From: Roseomonas sp.
GTDB taxonomy: Bacteria; Pseudomonadota; Alphaproteobacteria; Acetobacterales; Acetobacteraceae
DNA: 64,000 nt
Assembly: GCA_020249145.1 (NCBI GenBank)
Contig: JADCGF010000006.1
Coordinates: 62,001 to 126,000 of the forward strand
Direction of reading: 5' to 3'
This document shows, piece by piece, positions 47,056 through 56,454 of this stretch. The translations under genes were made by a program, and so were the position numbers. The first letter of the stretch is position 1. Each line of letters starts with the position of its first letter. Below the pieces are notes generated by a model. It was not told the DNA's origin and did not search any database. It saw only the letters and a list, made by a program, of their open reading frames with translations.

Positions 47056-49401
47056 ATGTTGTCCCGTAATCTAGAACAGACGCTGCATCGCGCCCTGGCC
47101 TTGGCTGGTGAGCGCCGACATGAATACGCAACGCTGGAACATCTGCTGCTGGCGCTTGGCGATGATGCCGATGCAACGGGCGTGCTGCGCGCCTGCGGTG
47201 TTGATGTTGATAAACTGAAACGCGACCTGACCGAATTTCTGGATAAGGATTTGGCCGGGCTGGTGACGGAACGCGGCGGCGACCCCAAGCCCACCGCCGG
47301 CTTTCAGCGCGTGGTGCAGCGCGCCGCCATTCATGTGCAATCCTCTGGCCGCGATGAAGTGACCGGCGCCAATGTGCTTGTCGCGCTGTTTTCTGAACGC
47401 GAATCCCATGCGGTGTATTTCCTGCAATTGCAGGACATGACGCGGCTGGATGCGGTGAATTTCATCAGCCATGGCATTGCCAAGGCGCCCGGGCGCTCTC
47501 AGCCCCGCGCGGCGAAGGGCGATGGAGGCAGTAGTGAAGATCAGGGCCAGGAACGCGAAGAAAAGGGCCGTGGCGCGCCGCGTGGGCAGGATGCGCTGGC
47601 GAATTATTGCGTGAACCTGAACAAGAAGGCCGAACAGGGTAAGATTGACCCGCTGATTGGCCGTGATCAGGAAATTGAGCGCACCATCCAAATCCTGTGC
47701 CGCCGCACCAAGAACAACCCGCTTTATGTCGGCGATCCTGGCGTGGGCAAAACCGCGATTGCGGAAGGGCTGGCCAAGCGCATTGTGGAAGGTGATGTGC
47801 CGGAAGTGCTGGCGAAATCCACCATCTATTCGCTGGATATGGGCAGCCTTTTGGCCGGCACGCGCTATCGCGGTGACTTCGAAGAACGCCTGAAGGCCGT
47901 GGTGACGGAATTGGAAGCGCAGCCAGGTTCGGTGCTGTTCATTGATGAAATTCATACCGTGATTGGCGCGGGGGCAACCTCAGGCGGGGCGATGGATGCT
48001 TCCAACCTGCTGAAGCCCGCCTTGTCGCAGGGCACGATTCGTTGCATCGGTTCCACCACCTACAAGGAATACCGTACGCATTTTGAAAAGGACCGCGCTT
48101 TGGTGCGGCGCTTCCAGAAGATTGATGTGAATGAGCCATCGCTTGAAGATGCGGTGAAGATCCTGCAGGGGCTCAAGACCAATTACGAAAAGCACCATAA
48201 GGTGCGCTATACGCCCGAAGCGATCCGCGCCGCGGTGGAGCTTTCCGCGAAATACATCCATGACCGCAAGCTGCCCGATAAGGCGATTGACGTGATTGAT
48301 GAGGTCGGCGCATCGCGCATGCTGCTGCCTGAGAACAAGCGCCGCAAGACCGTGACGCTGAAGGATGTGGAAGATATTGTCGCGAAGATCGCGCGCATTC
48401 CGCCGAAATCGGTTTCCACCGATGATCGGGAAACGCTCAAGAATCTGGAACGCGACTTGAAGGCGATGGTCTTCGGCCAGGAAAAGGCGATTGAAGCGCT
48501 GGCCAGTGCCATCAAGCTTTCCCGCGCTGGGCTGCGCGATGCGGAAAAGCCGATTGGGAATTATCTGTTCTCAGGCCCCACAGGTGTCGGCAAGACGGAA
48601 GTCGCCAAGCAATTGGCGAAGACGCTTGGCATTGAACTGATCCGCTTCGACATGTCCGAATATATGGAACGCCATAGCGTTTCGCGCCTGATTGGCGCGC
48701 CGCCTGGCTATGTCGGCTTTGATCAGGGCGGGCTTTTGACGGACGCGATTGATCAGCACCCGCATGCGGTATTGTTGCTTGATGAAATCGAAAAGGCTCA
48801 TCAGGATTTGTACAATATCCTGTTGCAGGTGATGGATCACGGGAAGCTGACGGACCACAACGGCAAGAATGTGGATTTCCGCAATGTGATCCTGATCATG
48901 ACCACCAATGCCGGCGCTTCCGATATGGCGAAGCCCGCCATTGGCTTTGAACGTGCCGCCCGCGTGGGTGAGGATGAAGAAGCGATCAAGCGGATGTTCA
49001 CGCCGGAATTCCGCAATCGCCTGGATGCAGTGGTGACCTTTGCAGGCCTGTCGCCGGAGATTGTGGCGCAGGTTGTCGAGAAATTCGTCATGCAATTGGA
49101 AGCGCAGCTTGCTGACCGGAATGTGACGATTGAACTTTCCTCGGCTGCCAAGGAATGGCTGGCGGAGCGTGGCTATGACCCGCTTTATGGCGCGCGCCCC
49201 TTGGCGCGGGTGATCCAGGAATATGTGAAAAAGCCGCTGGCCGAGGAATTGCTGTTTGGCAAACTCGCCAAGGGTGGATCGGTGAAGGTGGGGCTCCGCG
49301 ACGGCGCGCTGACCTTCGATTGCCAGGAAGCCGCCCCACCCGCGCTGCCCAAGCCCGAGGAAGATCGGGATGCGGAGCGTGAGCCGGAAAACGTAGAATA
49401 A
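47056..49401 (+). CDS. clpA: ATP-dependent Clp protease ATP-binding subunit ClpA
   Basis: This 781-residue AAA+ unfoldase partners with ClpP and ClpS. The N-terminal Clp_N repeats (residues 1-145) are followed by a low-complexity hydrophilic linker (about 147-180, rich in Gly, Glu, Ser and Arg) and two AAA modules. Walker A motifs are GDPGVGKT (226-233) and GPTGVGKTE. Walker B residues are in LFIDEIHT and [10 protein letters not shown]. The C-terminus lacks the middle coiled coil, which marks ClpA rather than ClpB. The ATG at 47056 fits the family; the open frame starts 22 codons earlier. Its stop overlaps the next start as TAATG. Confidence 0.96.
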   Translation: MLSRNLEQTLHRALALAGERRHEYATLEHLLLALGDDADATGVLRACGVDVDKLKRDLTEFLDKDLAGLVTERGGDPKPTAGFQRVVQRAAIHVQSSGRDEVTGANVLVALFSERESHAVYFLQLQDMTRLDAVNFISHGIAKAPGRSQPRAAKGDGGSSEDQGQEREEKGRGAPRGQDALANYCVNLNKKAEQGKIDPLIGRDQEIERTIQILCRRTKNNPLYVGDPGVGKTAIAEGLAKRIVEGDVPEVLAKSTIYSLDMGSLLAGTRYRGDFEERLKAVVTELEAQPGSVLFIDEIHTVIGAGATSGGAMDASNLLKPALSQGTIRCIGSTTYKEYRTHFEKDRALVRRFQKIDVNEPSLEDAVKILQGLKTNYEKHHKVRYTPEAIRAAVELSAKYIHDRKLPDKAIDVIDEVGASRMLLPENKRRKTVTLKDVEDIVAKIARIPPKSVSTDDRETLKNLERDLKAMVFGQEKAIEALASAIKLSRAGLRDAEKPIGNYLFSGPTGVGKTEVAKQLAKTLGIELIRFDMSEYMERHSVSRLIGAPPGYVGFDQGGLLTDAIDQHPHAVLLLDEIEKAHQDLYNILLQVMDHGKLTDHNGKNVDFRNVILIMTTNAGASDMAKPAIGFERAARVGEDEEAIKRMFTPEFRNRLDAVVTFAGLSPEIVAQVVEKFVMQLEAQLADRNVTIELSSAAKEWLAERGYDPLYGARPLARVIQEYVKKPLAEELLFGKLAKGGSVKVGLRDGALTFDCQEAAPPALPKPEEDRDAEREPENVE

Positions 49402-49823
49402 TGCTGCAACGCTTTGGCCGCTTGGTGAAAACTGCCAGCGGCCAAGGGCTTCATCCCATTACGGATGATGTGCGCGCCTGGGTGGCTTCGCAGGGTATCT
49501 CAAACGGCTTGCTGACAATTTGGTGCCAGCACACTTCCGCATCCTTGCTGGTGCAGGCCAATGCTGATCCGGAAGTGTTGGCTGATTTGGAAGCCTTTTT
49601 TCTGCGCTTGGTGCCGGAAGGGCGCGGACTTTATCGGCATGAGGATAAGGCGCTGGATAACATGCCTGCGCATATCCGCGCTGCCCTGACGCAAAGCAGC
49701 ATCAGCATTCCGGTGCAGGAAGCGGTGCCGATGCTTGGGGAATTTCAGGAGTTATATCTGTTTGAACATCGTCGAGGCGCGCCGGAGCGCAGCCTCGATC
49801 TGCACCTTATGGGCGAGGCGTGA
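49401..49823 (+). CDS. YjbQ/UPF0047 family protein (secondary thiamine-phosphate synthase-type)
   Basis: This 140-residue YjbQ-family protein has conserved HTSASLLVQANADPEVLADL, a HEDKALDNMPAHIRAAL segment and the C-terminal GEFQELYLFEHRRG strand. E. coli YjbQ has weak thiamine-phosphate synthase activity, but the physiological role is unsettled. The start overlaps the clpA stop (TAATG), so it rides on the clpA message. It ends one base before the convergent PhyH-like gene. Confidence 0.9.
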   Translation: MLQRFGRLVKTASGQGLHPITDDVRAWVASQGISNGLLTIWCQHTSASLLVQANADPEVLADLEAFFLRLVPEGRGLYRHEDKALDNMPAHIRAALTQSSISIPVQEAVPMLGEFQELYLFEHRRGAPERSLDLHLMGEA

Positions 49824-50705
49824 TCACTCCGCCGCTTGCGCAGAAGCCTGCCCCTGTACTGTGAAGAAACTCGCGGATTTCGGCTGTTGCGGCAATTCCA
49901 CGCGGGTTTCGGTAATCCGCGCGAAGCGCGCCGGCTTGCCGCGAATGACCTCACCCTCATGCGTGCTCGGCATCGGGTTGCGCGCCAAAGGCACGGCATC
50001 GGCGGCGGTATAGACGCAGATATACAGCCCGCGCGGCTTGGTGCCGGCATTTGGGGCCGAACCATGCGCAAGCTTGGTATGCATCAGACAGACGGAGCCC
50101 GCCGGGCCATAGCAGGGGTTGCTCTGCGCCAGCAGCGCCTTTTCATCCGCGTCCGAAACGGCGCCGGTGAAACGATCCCCATCAAACAGGGAATACATGG
50201 GGCCCTTGTGGGAACCCGGCACAATTGTCAGCGCGCCATTGGTTTCATCCACATCATCCAGGAACAAAAGCGCGGTGATGATGTCGTCATTGGTGTGTGG
50301 CGTATAGGCGAAGTCCTGGTGATACAGCACCTCGGTCTTCGCCCCCATCAGTTTCAGATTGATCTTGCAATGATGGAACTTCACATCGGGGCCGATCAGT
50401 TCGGCCACCATTTCCGTCATGTCACTGTCGCGCATCGCTTCCAGATAGGCGGGCGAGATATCGGATGGGTTATTGATCCGCCGAAGCGCCGGCTTTTCGG
50501 CGGAATGTTCCTTGCCCATGTCAAAACGCGGGCGACCATCCACGCAGGGCGGGCCGAAGGGTTTTGTATGGGCGCGGCTTTCGTCCACCCAGCCGGCGAT
50601 CTCGGCCCGCAGCCGCGCCAGCAAATCGGGGGAGACAGCATTGGGCACCACCAAGCAACCATCGCGCCAGAAGGCATCCTTCTGTTCCTGCGTCAAAACA
50701 CCCAT
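49824..50705 (-). CDS. Phytanoyl-CoA dioxygenase (PhyH) family oxygenase
   Basis: This 293-residue Fe(II)/2-oxoglutarate-dependent oxygenase is of the PhyH family. The metal ligands are likely His-x-Asp in VLYHQDFAYTPH and the distal His in KLAHGSAPNAG, and a following Arg in TKPRGLYICVY may bind 2-oxoglutarate. The start at 50705 has GGAGG seven bases upstream; an earlier in-frame TTG would include this site. Substrates in the family range from phytanoyl-CoA to ectoine and small alkaloids. It is divergent from a Bug receptor gene. Confidence 0.88.
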   Translation of the reverse strand: MGVLTQEQKDAFWRDGCLVVPNAVSPDLLARLRAEIAGWVDESRAHTKPFGPPCVDGRPRFDMGKEHSAEKPALRRINNPSDISPAYLEAMRDSDMTEMVAELIGPDVKFHHCKINLKLMGAKTEVLYHQDFAYTPHTNDDIITALLFLDDVDETNGALTIVPGSHKGPMYSLFDGDRFTGAVSDADEKALLAQSNPCYGPAGSVCLMHTKLAHGSAPNAGTKPRGLYICVYTAADAVPLARNPMPSTHEGEVIRGKPARFARITETRVELPQQPKSASFFTVQGQASAQAAE

Positions 50706-50844
50706 GTCGCGTCCTCCAAGCTTCAAACCTAGCCAATGTTAAGCGCAAAGCCGGCCCGAGTCATCCCGCCGCCCACCCCCGCTTGACCAGCAGCGGCGGC
50801 GCGGAAAACACTGGGGCCTCAAACAAAACCGCCGAGGAAACCCC

Positions 50845-51828
50845 ATGACAGGAATGCTCACCCGCCGCGCCGCCGGGGCGCTCGCGCTCTCAAGCTTGGC
50901 CGCCATGCCGCGTGCCGCCCGGGCGCAGCAGGGCCGCCCCATCCGGCTGGTGGTGGGCTTCGCTGCGGGTGGCCCCACCGATGTGATCGCCCGCGTGCTC
51001 GGGCAGGAAATGCAGGGGCTGCTCGGCCAGCCTGTGGTGGTGGAAAACCGCGCCGGCGCCAATTCCCTGATCGCGACCGAAGGCGTCATGCGCGATGCGC
51101 CGGATGGGCAAAGCCTGCTGGTGACCACACTTGCGCACAGCGTGAATTCAATCCTGCTGCCCAATGCGCGCTATCGCCCGCTTGAGGATTTCACACCCGT
51201 TTCGCTGATCGCGACGCTGCCCCTGATTGCGGTGACGGCGACCAATGCCCCTTATGCCAATATCGGTGCCGTGGTGGCGGCGGCAAAGGCGCGGCCTGGT
51301 TCGGTGACTTATGGCTCCGCCGGCAATGGCGGTTCGGCGCATCTTTCCGCTGCCTTGCTTGCCGTGATGACGCAGACGGAAATGACCCATGTGCCCTTCC
51401 GCGGCAATGCGCCAGCGTTGGCCGAGGTCATGTCAGGGCGCATTTCCTTCATGTTCTACCCTATGGTTGGGATCGCGGAGCATATCCAGCGCGGCCAATT
51501 GCGCGGCTTGGCGGTCAGCACCGCGGAACGCCACCCGGATTTCCCGGATGTGCCCACCATGGCGGAAGCGGGTTTTGGCGGGTTTGAACGCTACATCCAG
51601 GGGGTCGGGCTGGTGGCGCCCGCTGAGACGCCCGCCCCGGTGGTGGAGCGCTTAAACAACGCCGTGCGCACCGCCTTGGCCAAGCCGGAATTGAATGCGC
51701 GGTTGCGGTCCTTGGGCGCGGTGGTGGTGGGCTCCTCGCCTGAGGAGTTTCGCACATTCCTGCTGGCCGATCTGGAACGCTGGCGGAGCTTGATTACCGC
51801 CGCGCGCATCACGGCTGAGGCGGGGTGA
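50845..51828 (+). CDS. Bug-family tripartite tricarboxylate-type substrate-binding protein
   Basis: This 327-residue periplasmic receptor starts with MTGMLTRRAAGALALSSLA, a twin-arginine-like or Sec signal ending in ARAQ. The Bug core includes PIRLVVGFAAGGPTDVIARVL, VVENRAGANSLIATEGV, MTHVPFRGNAPALAEVMSGR and GERHPDFPDVPTMAEAGF-like FPDVPTMAEAGFGG. It has no TctAB partners. The last 20 bases overlap the 3' end of the FkbM-type gene on the opposite strand. It may supply a substrate related to the divergent PhyH oxygenase, which is inference. Confidence 0.9.
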   Translation: MTGMLTRRAAGALALSSLAAMPRAARAQQGRPIRLVVGFAAGGPTDVIARVLGQEMQGLLGQPVVVENRAGANSLIATEGVMRDAPDGQSLLVTTLAHSVNSILLPNARYRPLEDFTPVSLIATLPLIAVTATNAPYANIGAVVAAAKARPGSVTYGSAGNGGSAHLSAALLAVMTQTEMTHVPFRGNAPALAEVMSGRISFMFYPMVGIAEHIQRGQLRGLAVSTAERHPDFPDVPTMAEAGFGGFERYIQGVGLVAPAETPAPVVERLNNAVRTALAKPELNARLRSLGAVVVGSSPEEFRTFLLADLERWRSLITAARITAEAG

Positions 51829-52570
51829 TCACCAGGCGCGTGGGTTCAAGGCTCGCATAGACATCGCCGCTATTGGCTTCTGCCGGCAGGGCGGCGATCC
51901 AGGCGTGCATGGCCGCCGCATCACAGGGCGCGGGTAGGGCAAACTGCAAAGTTTCACCAAGGCTCGCCTGGAAATGCCGATAGCCAAGTGCGGCCAGCAG
52001 CCCAAGGCATTCGCCCGCCACATTGCGCTGGATGGTGGTGAATTCGAAGGACAGCGCGCGGGGTGGGCGGGAAAGGCCGCGCAGCGCCTCAGCCTCAAAG
52101 CCTTCAATGTCCAGCTTGATGAAATCCGGCATGCCATGGGTGGCGATCAGCGCATCCAAAGTGGTGACGGGCAGGGTTTCGGCCTGGTCCCATTGCTGCC
52201 CCTCCCACCCCGGCGCCCCGGCGGCGGCGGCGATGAAGGCTGGGCTGGCGGTGGCGACGGTTGGGTTGGCGGTATTGAGGCGAAGCTCCGCCTTGCCCGC
52301 CCGCGCGCCCACCAATTGAGAAACCAGCGTCACGCCAGGGTCACCGCGCAGCAAAAGCCGCAACACGCGGGCTAGCGCCGCCTGCGGTTCCACCGCCACC
52401 ACCCGCGCGCCAAGGCGCCGGAAGCAGAGCATCCGGTCCCCAACATGCGCGCCGACATCAAAGGCAAGGTCGCCGGCGCCAAGGAAGCGGCGGTAGAAGC
52501 CATCCAAGGCCGCCGCCCGGCCCGGCGCATGATAAAGACGCAGGCTCCGGCTGATGGCTGCGCGTTTCAC
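51809..52570 (-). CDS. FkbM-family methyltransferase
   Basis: This 253-residue SAM-dependent methyltransferase has the SAM motif LAFDVGAHVGDRMLCFRRLG and the FkbM block DFIKLDIEGFEAEALRGL, with a conserved LSFEFTTIQ strand. Relatives methylate oxygen of sugars, polyketides or other small molecules. The start is GTG, which overlaps the VOC-gene stop (GTGA). The start codon lies within a perfect 12-bp palindrome (52565-52576). It is the third gene of the GST-VOC-FkbM operon. Confidence 0.88.
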   Translation of the reverse strand: MKRAAISRSLRLYHAPGRAAALDGFYRRFLGAGDLAFDVGAHVGDRMLCFRRLGARVVAVEPQAALARVLRLLLRGDPGVTLVSQLVGARAGKAELRLNTANPTVATASPAFIAAAAGAPGWEGQQWDQAETLPVTTLDALIATHGMPDFIKLDIEGFEAEALRGLSRPPRALSFEFTTIQRNVAGECLGLLAALGYRHFQASLGETLQFALPAPCDAAAMHAWIAALPAEANSGDVYASLEPTRLVITPPQP

Positions 52571-52576
52571 GTGAAA
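52565..52576. promoter_or_regulatory. Candidate parS centromere-like site
   Basis: TTTCACGTGAAA is a perfect 12-bp palindrome and equals the core of the widespread chromosomal parS consensus TGTTTCACGTGAAACA; the surrounding 16-mer (52563-52578) matches at 13 of 16 positions. By chance a given 12-mer is expected about 0.004 times in 64 kb. It spans the junction of the VOC stop and the FkbM start, so coding use may contribute. ParB binding is not shown by sequence alone. Confidence 0.55.
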
Positions 52577-53451
52577 ATCAGCGCCGCGCCGGCGGCAAAT
52601 TCGGGCGGCACCATGATGCCTTCCGGCGCCTCACGGGTTGGAATGCCAGCCAGGATGCGCCGGGCTGAAGCCGCGCCATCGGCAGTCCGCACCACCATCC
52701 CCGCCATGCAGGGTGAGGCCGGGGGCGCGACACCGGGCAGCACAATGGCAAGAGCTTCGGGCGTCAACACCCGCACGCGGGTTTCGAGCGCCGGCGCTTT
52801 TGGCCCGGCAGCGCGCGCCGCGCCAGGCAGGCGGAGCAGAAAGCCCCCCGCCGGGTCAGGTTCCAACGGCAGCCCGGCCAGGCGCGAAAGCCGTGCGGCG
52901 GTATCGGCGGGGTTGTCCGCGCATAGAATTGCGGCTTCCAGAACCTCGGCCTTATTGGCGTGGTCCATCCAGCGAACCTGCCAGACCAATTCAGGCGTCA
53001 GATGCCGGATCAATTGCACGCGGCCCTCCGGCGGGTCCGGAAAGGGCAGCCGAGCAAAGCGCGCAATCGGCCCGCCCGCTTCCACGGGCCGTTCCAGATA
53101 AGCAACGCCCGGAATATCAATCCCTGCCGCGCGCAGCCTTGCCAGATTGGCTTCCTCATCCAGCATTGCCAAAGCCAGAATGTGAATGCCCGCATAGCGC
53201 GCCAGAAAGGCGTTCAAATTATTATCGAACAATGCCGGGTCCAGAATGGCGATCAATTCGATATAGCCATGCTTCAGGAAGGCGCAGCGATTGCCAGAAC
53301 CGTATTTCTCAACTGGTAGGTCAGGCCGCCGCCGCCCGCTTTGCTGCGCAATGGGTGAAAGCGTGAAGCCCAGCCCTTCATAAGCCGCACACATGGGCGC
53401 CAAGTCACGCGCCGCGACGCCCAGATGGTCAAGGGCAAGGGCGGTGTTCAT
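52567..53451 (-). CDS. VOC-family (glyoxalase-like) protein
   Basis: This 294-residue protein has two vicinal-oxygen-chelate modules. The first begins ALDHLGVAARDLAPMCAAYEGLGFTL, and the chain includes GSGNRCAFLKHGYIELIAIL. The likely metal ligands are His and Glu residues in these beta strands. It resembles Glyoxalase_3-type proteins of unknown substrate. It overlaps GST upstream (ATGA) and FkbM downstream (GTGA), so the three are made together. Confidence 0.87.
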   Translation of the reverse strand: MNTALALDHLGVAARDLAPMCAAYEGLGFTLSPIAQQSGRRRPDLPVEKYGSGNRCAFLKHGYIELIAILDPALFDNNLNAFLARYAGIHILALAMLDEEANLARLRAAGIDIPGVAYLERPVEAGGPIARFARLPFPDPPEGRVQLIRHLTPELVWQVRWMDHANKAEVLEAAILCADNPADTAARLSRLAGLPLEPDPAGGFLLRLPGAARAAGPKAPALETRVRVLTPEALAIVLPGVAPPASPCMAGMVVRTADGAASARRILAGIPTREAPEGIMVPPEFAAGAALIFT

Positions 53452-54104
53452 GCGGGATTCTCATAGCGGTCGAGCAACCATTCTGCCGGTTCGGTGGCGG
53501 CTTCATCATACCAGCGCGCGACCAGGGGATGCGCGCGCACCGCCGCCATATAGCGCTGCGTTGTGGCGGAAAGCTCCGGCTGCCAGGTGATGAAGCGCGC
53601 GACCACGGGCGCATACATCGCATCCGCCGCGCCGAATTCAGCGCCCATCAGAAAGGGGCCGCCATGGGCCGCGATGGCCTCTGCCCAAATCGCCTCCACC
53701 CGCGCGATATCGGCGAGGCATTCCGGCGTGCGGCCAAGGCCGGGAAAGCTGCGGCCAAGGTTCATCGGCATGGCCATCCGCAGGTTACGAAACCCGGCAT
53801 GCATCTCAGCCGCGATGGACCGCGCATGGGCGCGTGCCGCACGATCCGCAGGCCAAAGCTGCGGCGCGATTTCAGCGCAGTATTCGCAAATCGCCAGGCT
53901 TTCCCAAACCCGCGCGCCGCGATGTTCCAGATAGGGCACCAGCCCTGCCGGCGTCGCTGTTTGCAGCGCCGATGTCCCGCCCCCGCCTGCAAGGGGAATC
54001 ATCACCTCCTCCACATCCAGCCCGGCCAGATGCACGGCCAGCCAACCGCGCATGGACCAGGATGAATAACGCTTGGTGCCGATAACAAGGCGACCTTCGG
54101 GCAT
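53448..54104 (-). CDS. Glutathione S-transferase family protein
   Basis: This 218-residue protein has the thioredoxin-like N-terminal domain (LVIGTKRYSSWSMRGWLAVHLAG, where the Ser-x2-Ser-x2 segment replaces the usual catalytic Tyr/Ser loop; then VPYLEHRGARVWESLAICEY) and a helical C-terminal domain. The start at 54104 has AGGAG nine bases upstream; the frame extends to a TTG at 54122. It heads the GST-VOC-FkbM operon. A role in detoxifying or processing a small molecule is likely; the substrate is unknown. Confidence 0.9.
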   Translation of the reverse strand: MPEGRLVIGTKRYSSWSMRGWLAVHLAGLDVEEVMIPLAGGGGTSALQTATPAGLVPYLEHRGARVWESLAICEYCAEIAPQLWPADRAARAHARSIAAEMHAGFRNLRMAMPMNLGRSFPGLGRTPECLADIARVEAIWAEAIAAHGGPFLMGAEFGAADAMYAPVVARFITWQPELSATTQRYMAAVRAHPLVARWYDEAATEPAEWLLDRYENPA

Positions 54105-54164
54105 CGGGGGATTCTCCTGCAATTACGTACAGGATTATGCCCTGCTTGATGGGTCTTCGGCTAC

Positions 54165-55130
54165 CTACTCATTCGGCTTCAGATTATTGCGCCGCGCCAC
54201 CTCGCCCCAACGCTCAAGCTCTGCTGCCACAAAGGCGCGAAACACATCGGGCGCCATGGGGGTGGGCAATGCGCCTTCATCCGCCAGACGTGCCAGCACA
54301 TCCGGGCTGGCCAAGGCGGCATTGGTGGCTTCCGCGAGCTTCGCCACCACTTCGGGCGGCGTGCGGGACGGCGCCACAATGCCGTACCACTGCATCGCCT
54401 CAAACCCCGGAATAGTTTCGCTAATGGCTGGGATATCGGGGGTCTGCGCCAGCCTTTCCTTGGCCGTGGTGCCAAGGGCGGCCACGCGCCCGGCGCGCAG
54501 CACGGGGAGTGCGGCGGGCGTGCCGGTCATGCCGGATTGGATATTGCCGGCGACCAAATCGATCACCATCGGCCCCGATCCGCGATAGGGCACATGCACC
54601 ATTCTGATGCCCGCGGCCTCAAGAAACGCAATCATGCCGATATGCACATTGGAACCAGCGCCGGCGCTGCCATAGGTGATGGTATCGGGTGCCGCCTTGG
54701 CGCGGGCGATGAAGCCGGCAAGGCCACCGGCCGCCAGGTTATGCTGCGCCAACAGCACCATGGGCACTTTGGCAATCATGCCGATATGCGCGAAATCCTT
54801 CATCACATCCGCGCGCATGCGATAGATATGCGGGTTCACGGCAAGCGTGCTGATCATGCCGATTCCGATGGTATGGCCATCGGGCTGGGCGGCAGCGATG
54901 GCCTCGGTCGCGATCACACCGGCGGCGCCGCCGCGATTTTCCACCACGACAGGCTGGCCCAAACTTGCCTGCATGGTCTGCGCCATGACGCGCGCCAGGA
55001 TATCCGTGGCGCCGCCTGGTGCGGCCGGCGCGATGAAGGTGATGGGCCGGCGCGGCCAGGGCGCTTGGGCCAAGGCAGGGCTGGCAAGCAACGCGGGGGA
55101 CAGGATCAGGCTTCGGCGTGTGGTTTTCAT
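54165..55130 (-). CDS. Bug-family tripartite tricarboxylate-type substrate-binding protein
   Basis: This 321-residue periplasmic receptor has a twin-arginine-like signal (MKTTRRSLILSPALLASPALAQ). The Bug core includes PITFIAPAAPGGATDILARVM, VVENRGGAAGVIATEAI, GMIAFLEAAGIRMVHVPYRG and TPDIPAISETIPGFEAM. The longer open frame to 55553 runs across the promoter and the Lrp gene and is not coding there. No membrane subunits accompany it. It is divergent from the Lrp-family regulator, which may control it. Confidence 0.9.
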   Translation of the reverse strand: MKTTRRSLILSPALLASPALAQAPWPRRPITFIAPAAPGGATDILARVMAQTMQASLGQPVVVENRGGAAGVIATEAIAAAQPDGHTIGIGMISTLAVNPHIYRMRADVMKDFAHIGMIAKVPMVLLAQHNLAAGGLAGFIARAKAAPDTITYGSAGAGSNVHIGMIAFLEAAGIRMVHVPYRGSGPMVIDLVAGNIQSGMTGTPAALPVLRAGRVAALGTTAKERLAQTPDIPAISETIPGFEAMQWYGIVAPSRTPPEVVAKLAEATNAALASPDVLARLADEGALPTPMAPDVFRAFVAAELERWGEVARRNNLKPNE

Positions 55131-55269
55131 CTGCTTTTCCTTTGGCTTACAGCCTGACGCCTCAGCCGGCTTCTTGGCAAGAAAAAGGTGCAACCCGGCG
55201 CGGCAGAAACCGTGAAATAATGGCAAGATTTTCATTCCATTCCGCAGTTTTGCCGGATATAGTCTCGCC

Positions 55270-55734
55270 ATGGACGATATAGACCGGAATATCCTGCTGA
55301 AACTGCAAGGCAATGGCTCGGCGGGGCTTGCGGAACTCGCCAAGGTGGCCGGGCTTTCCGTCTCGGCCACGGCGGAACGCGTGAAACGGTTGGAAGAACG
55401 CGGCACCATTCGCGGTTGGCGGGCGGATCTGGACCCGGCGGCGGTGGGCTGCCCGCAGCTCGCCTGGGTTTTTGTCATGCTGCAATCGGGCGCCGAACAA
55501 GGCTTTGTCTCCGCCATGTCGCAGGAAGAAGCGGTGCTGGAATGCCACGCCATTTCCGGGCGCTGGTCTTACCAATTGAAGCTGCGCCTGCCGGATTTGG
55601 CGGCGGTGGATAGTTTCACCAATGGCACGCTGCGCGCTTTGCCTGGCGTGATGCGCACAGAAACCCTTGTCGGGCTGGTGACGCATAAGGAAACCAGCGC
55701 TCTCCCGATTGCCCCGGCGGATGAGGAAGAATAA
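55270..55734 (+). CDS. Lrp/AsnC-family transcriptional regulator
   Basis: This 154-residue regulator has an N-terminal winged helix-turn-helix (DDIDRNILLKLQGNGSAGLAELAKVAGLSVSATAERVKRLEERG, given here in parts as the helix pair) and a C-terminal RAM/AsnC ligand domain (WVFVMLQSGAEQGF, VLECHAISGRWSYQLKLR, GVMRTETLVGLVTHKETSALP). Such proteins respond to amino acids. It reads away from a Bug receptor gene 140 bases away, so it may regulate that receptor and itself. The downstream aat gene follows after 30 bases. Confidence 0.92.
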   Translation: MDDIDRNILLKLQGNGSAGLAELAKVAGLSVSATAERVKRLEERGTIRGWRADLDPAAVGCPQLAWVFVMLQSGAEQGFVSAMSQEEAVLECHAISGRWSYQLKLRLPDLAAVDSFTNGTLRALPGVMRTETLVGLVTHKETSALPIAPADEEE

Positions 55735-55764
55735 CCCCGCCGGCCTCAATAAGGCGTGGCGCGC

Positions 55765-56454
55765 ATGAGCCGCCGCGCGCTTGAAATCACGCCCGAGCTT
55801 ATGCTGCGCGCCTATGGCGCCGGGCTTTTTCCCATGGCGGAAGGGCGAGAGAGCAAAAAGCTCCATTGGTTGGACCCGGCGCTGCGGGGGATATTGCCGC
55901 TCGATCACGGGTTTCACCTGTCGCGCCGGTTGCGCCGCACTGTGTTGTCTGACCGCTTCACCGTCACTGCGGATCAGGATTTCGCCGGCGTTATTGCGGG
56001 CTGCGCTGAACCCGCGCCAGGGCGCGCCGATACCTGGATCAATGAAGAAATCGAAACCCTTTTCACCGCGCTGCATCGCATGGGTGCCGCCCATTCCATT
56101 GAGGTCTGGCAGGATGGCGCGCTGGTGGGCGGACTTTATGGCGTGCGGATCGGCGGTGCGTTTTTCGGGGAGAGCATGTTTTCGCGCGTGACGGATGCTT
56201 CAAAGGTGGCGCTTGTGGCGCTGGTGGCGCGGCTGCGCCTGGGGAGCTTTACCTTATTGGATACGCAATTCCTGACCGCCCATCTGGCGCGCTTTGGCGC
56301 GGTGGAAATGCCCAAGGCCGAGTATAAGCGCCTGCTGGCGGCGGCGCTGAAGGTGCCGGCAAAATGGCTCCCGGCGCCTGCCCCTGCCCTGCTGGAAGCG
56401 GAAATTCGCGCGATGGGCGCTTCAACTGCGGATCAGGCCAGCCATGGGGCTTGA
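55765..56454 (+). CDS. aat: Leucyl/phenylalanyl-tRNA-protein transferase
   Basis: This 229-residue enzyme adds Leu or Phe to N-terminal Arg or Lys, which marks proteins for the ClpS-ClpAP system. Family blocks are visible: [61 protein letters not shown] and [12 protein letters not shown]. The ATG at 55765 is preferred to a GTG three codons earlier. The last 33 bases overlap the convergent thiG. clpS and clpA lie about 6-9 kb upstream on the same strand. Confidence 0.95.
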   Translation: MSRRALEITPELMLRAYGAGLFPMAEGRESKKLHWLDPALRGILPLDHGFHLSRRLRRTVLSDRFTVTADQDFAGVIAGCAEPAPGRADTWINEEIETLFTALHRMGAAHSIEVWQDGALVGGLYGVRIGGAFFGESMFSRVTDASKVALVALVARLRLGSFTLLDTQFLTAHLARFGAVEMPKAEYKRLLAAALKVPAKWLPAPAPALLEAEIRAMGASTADQASHGA

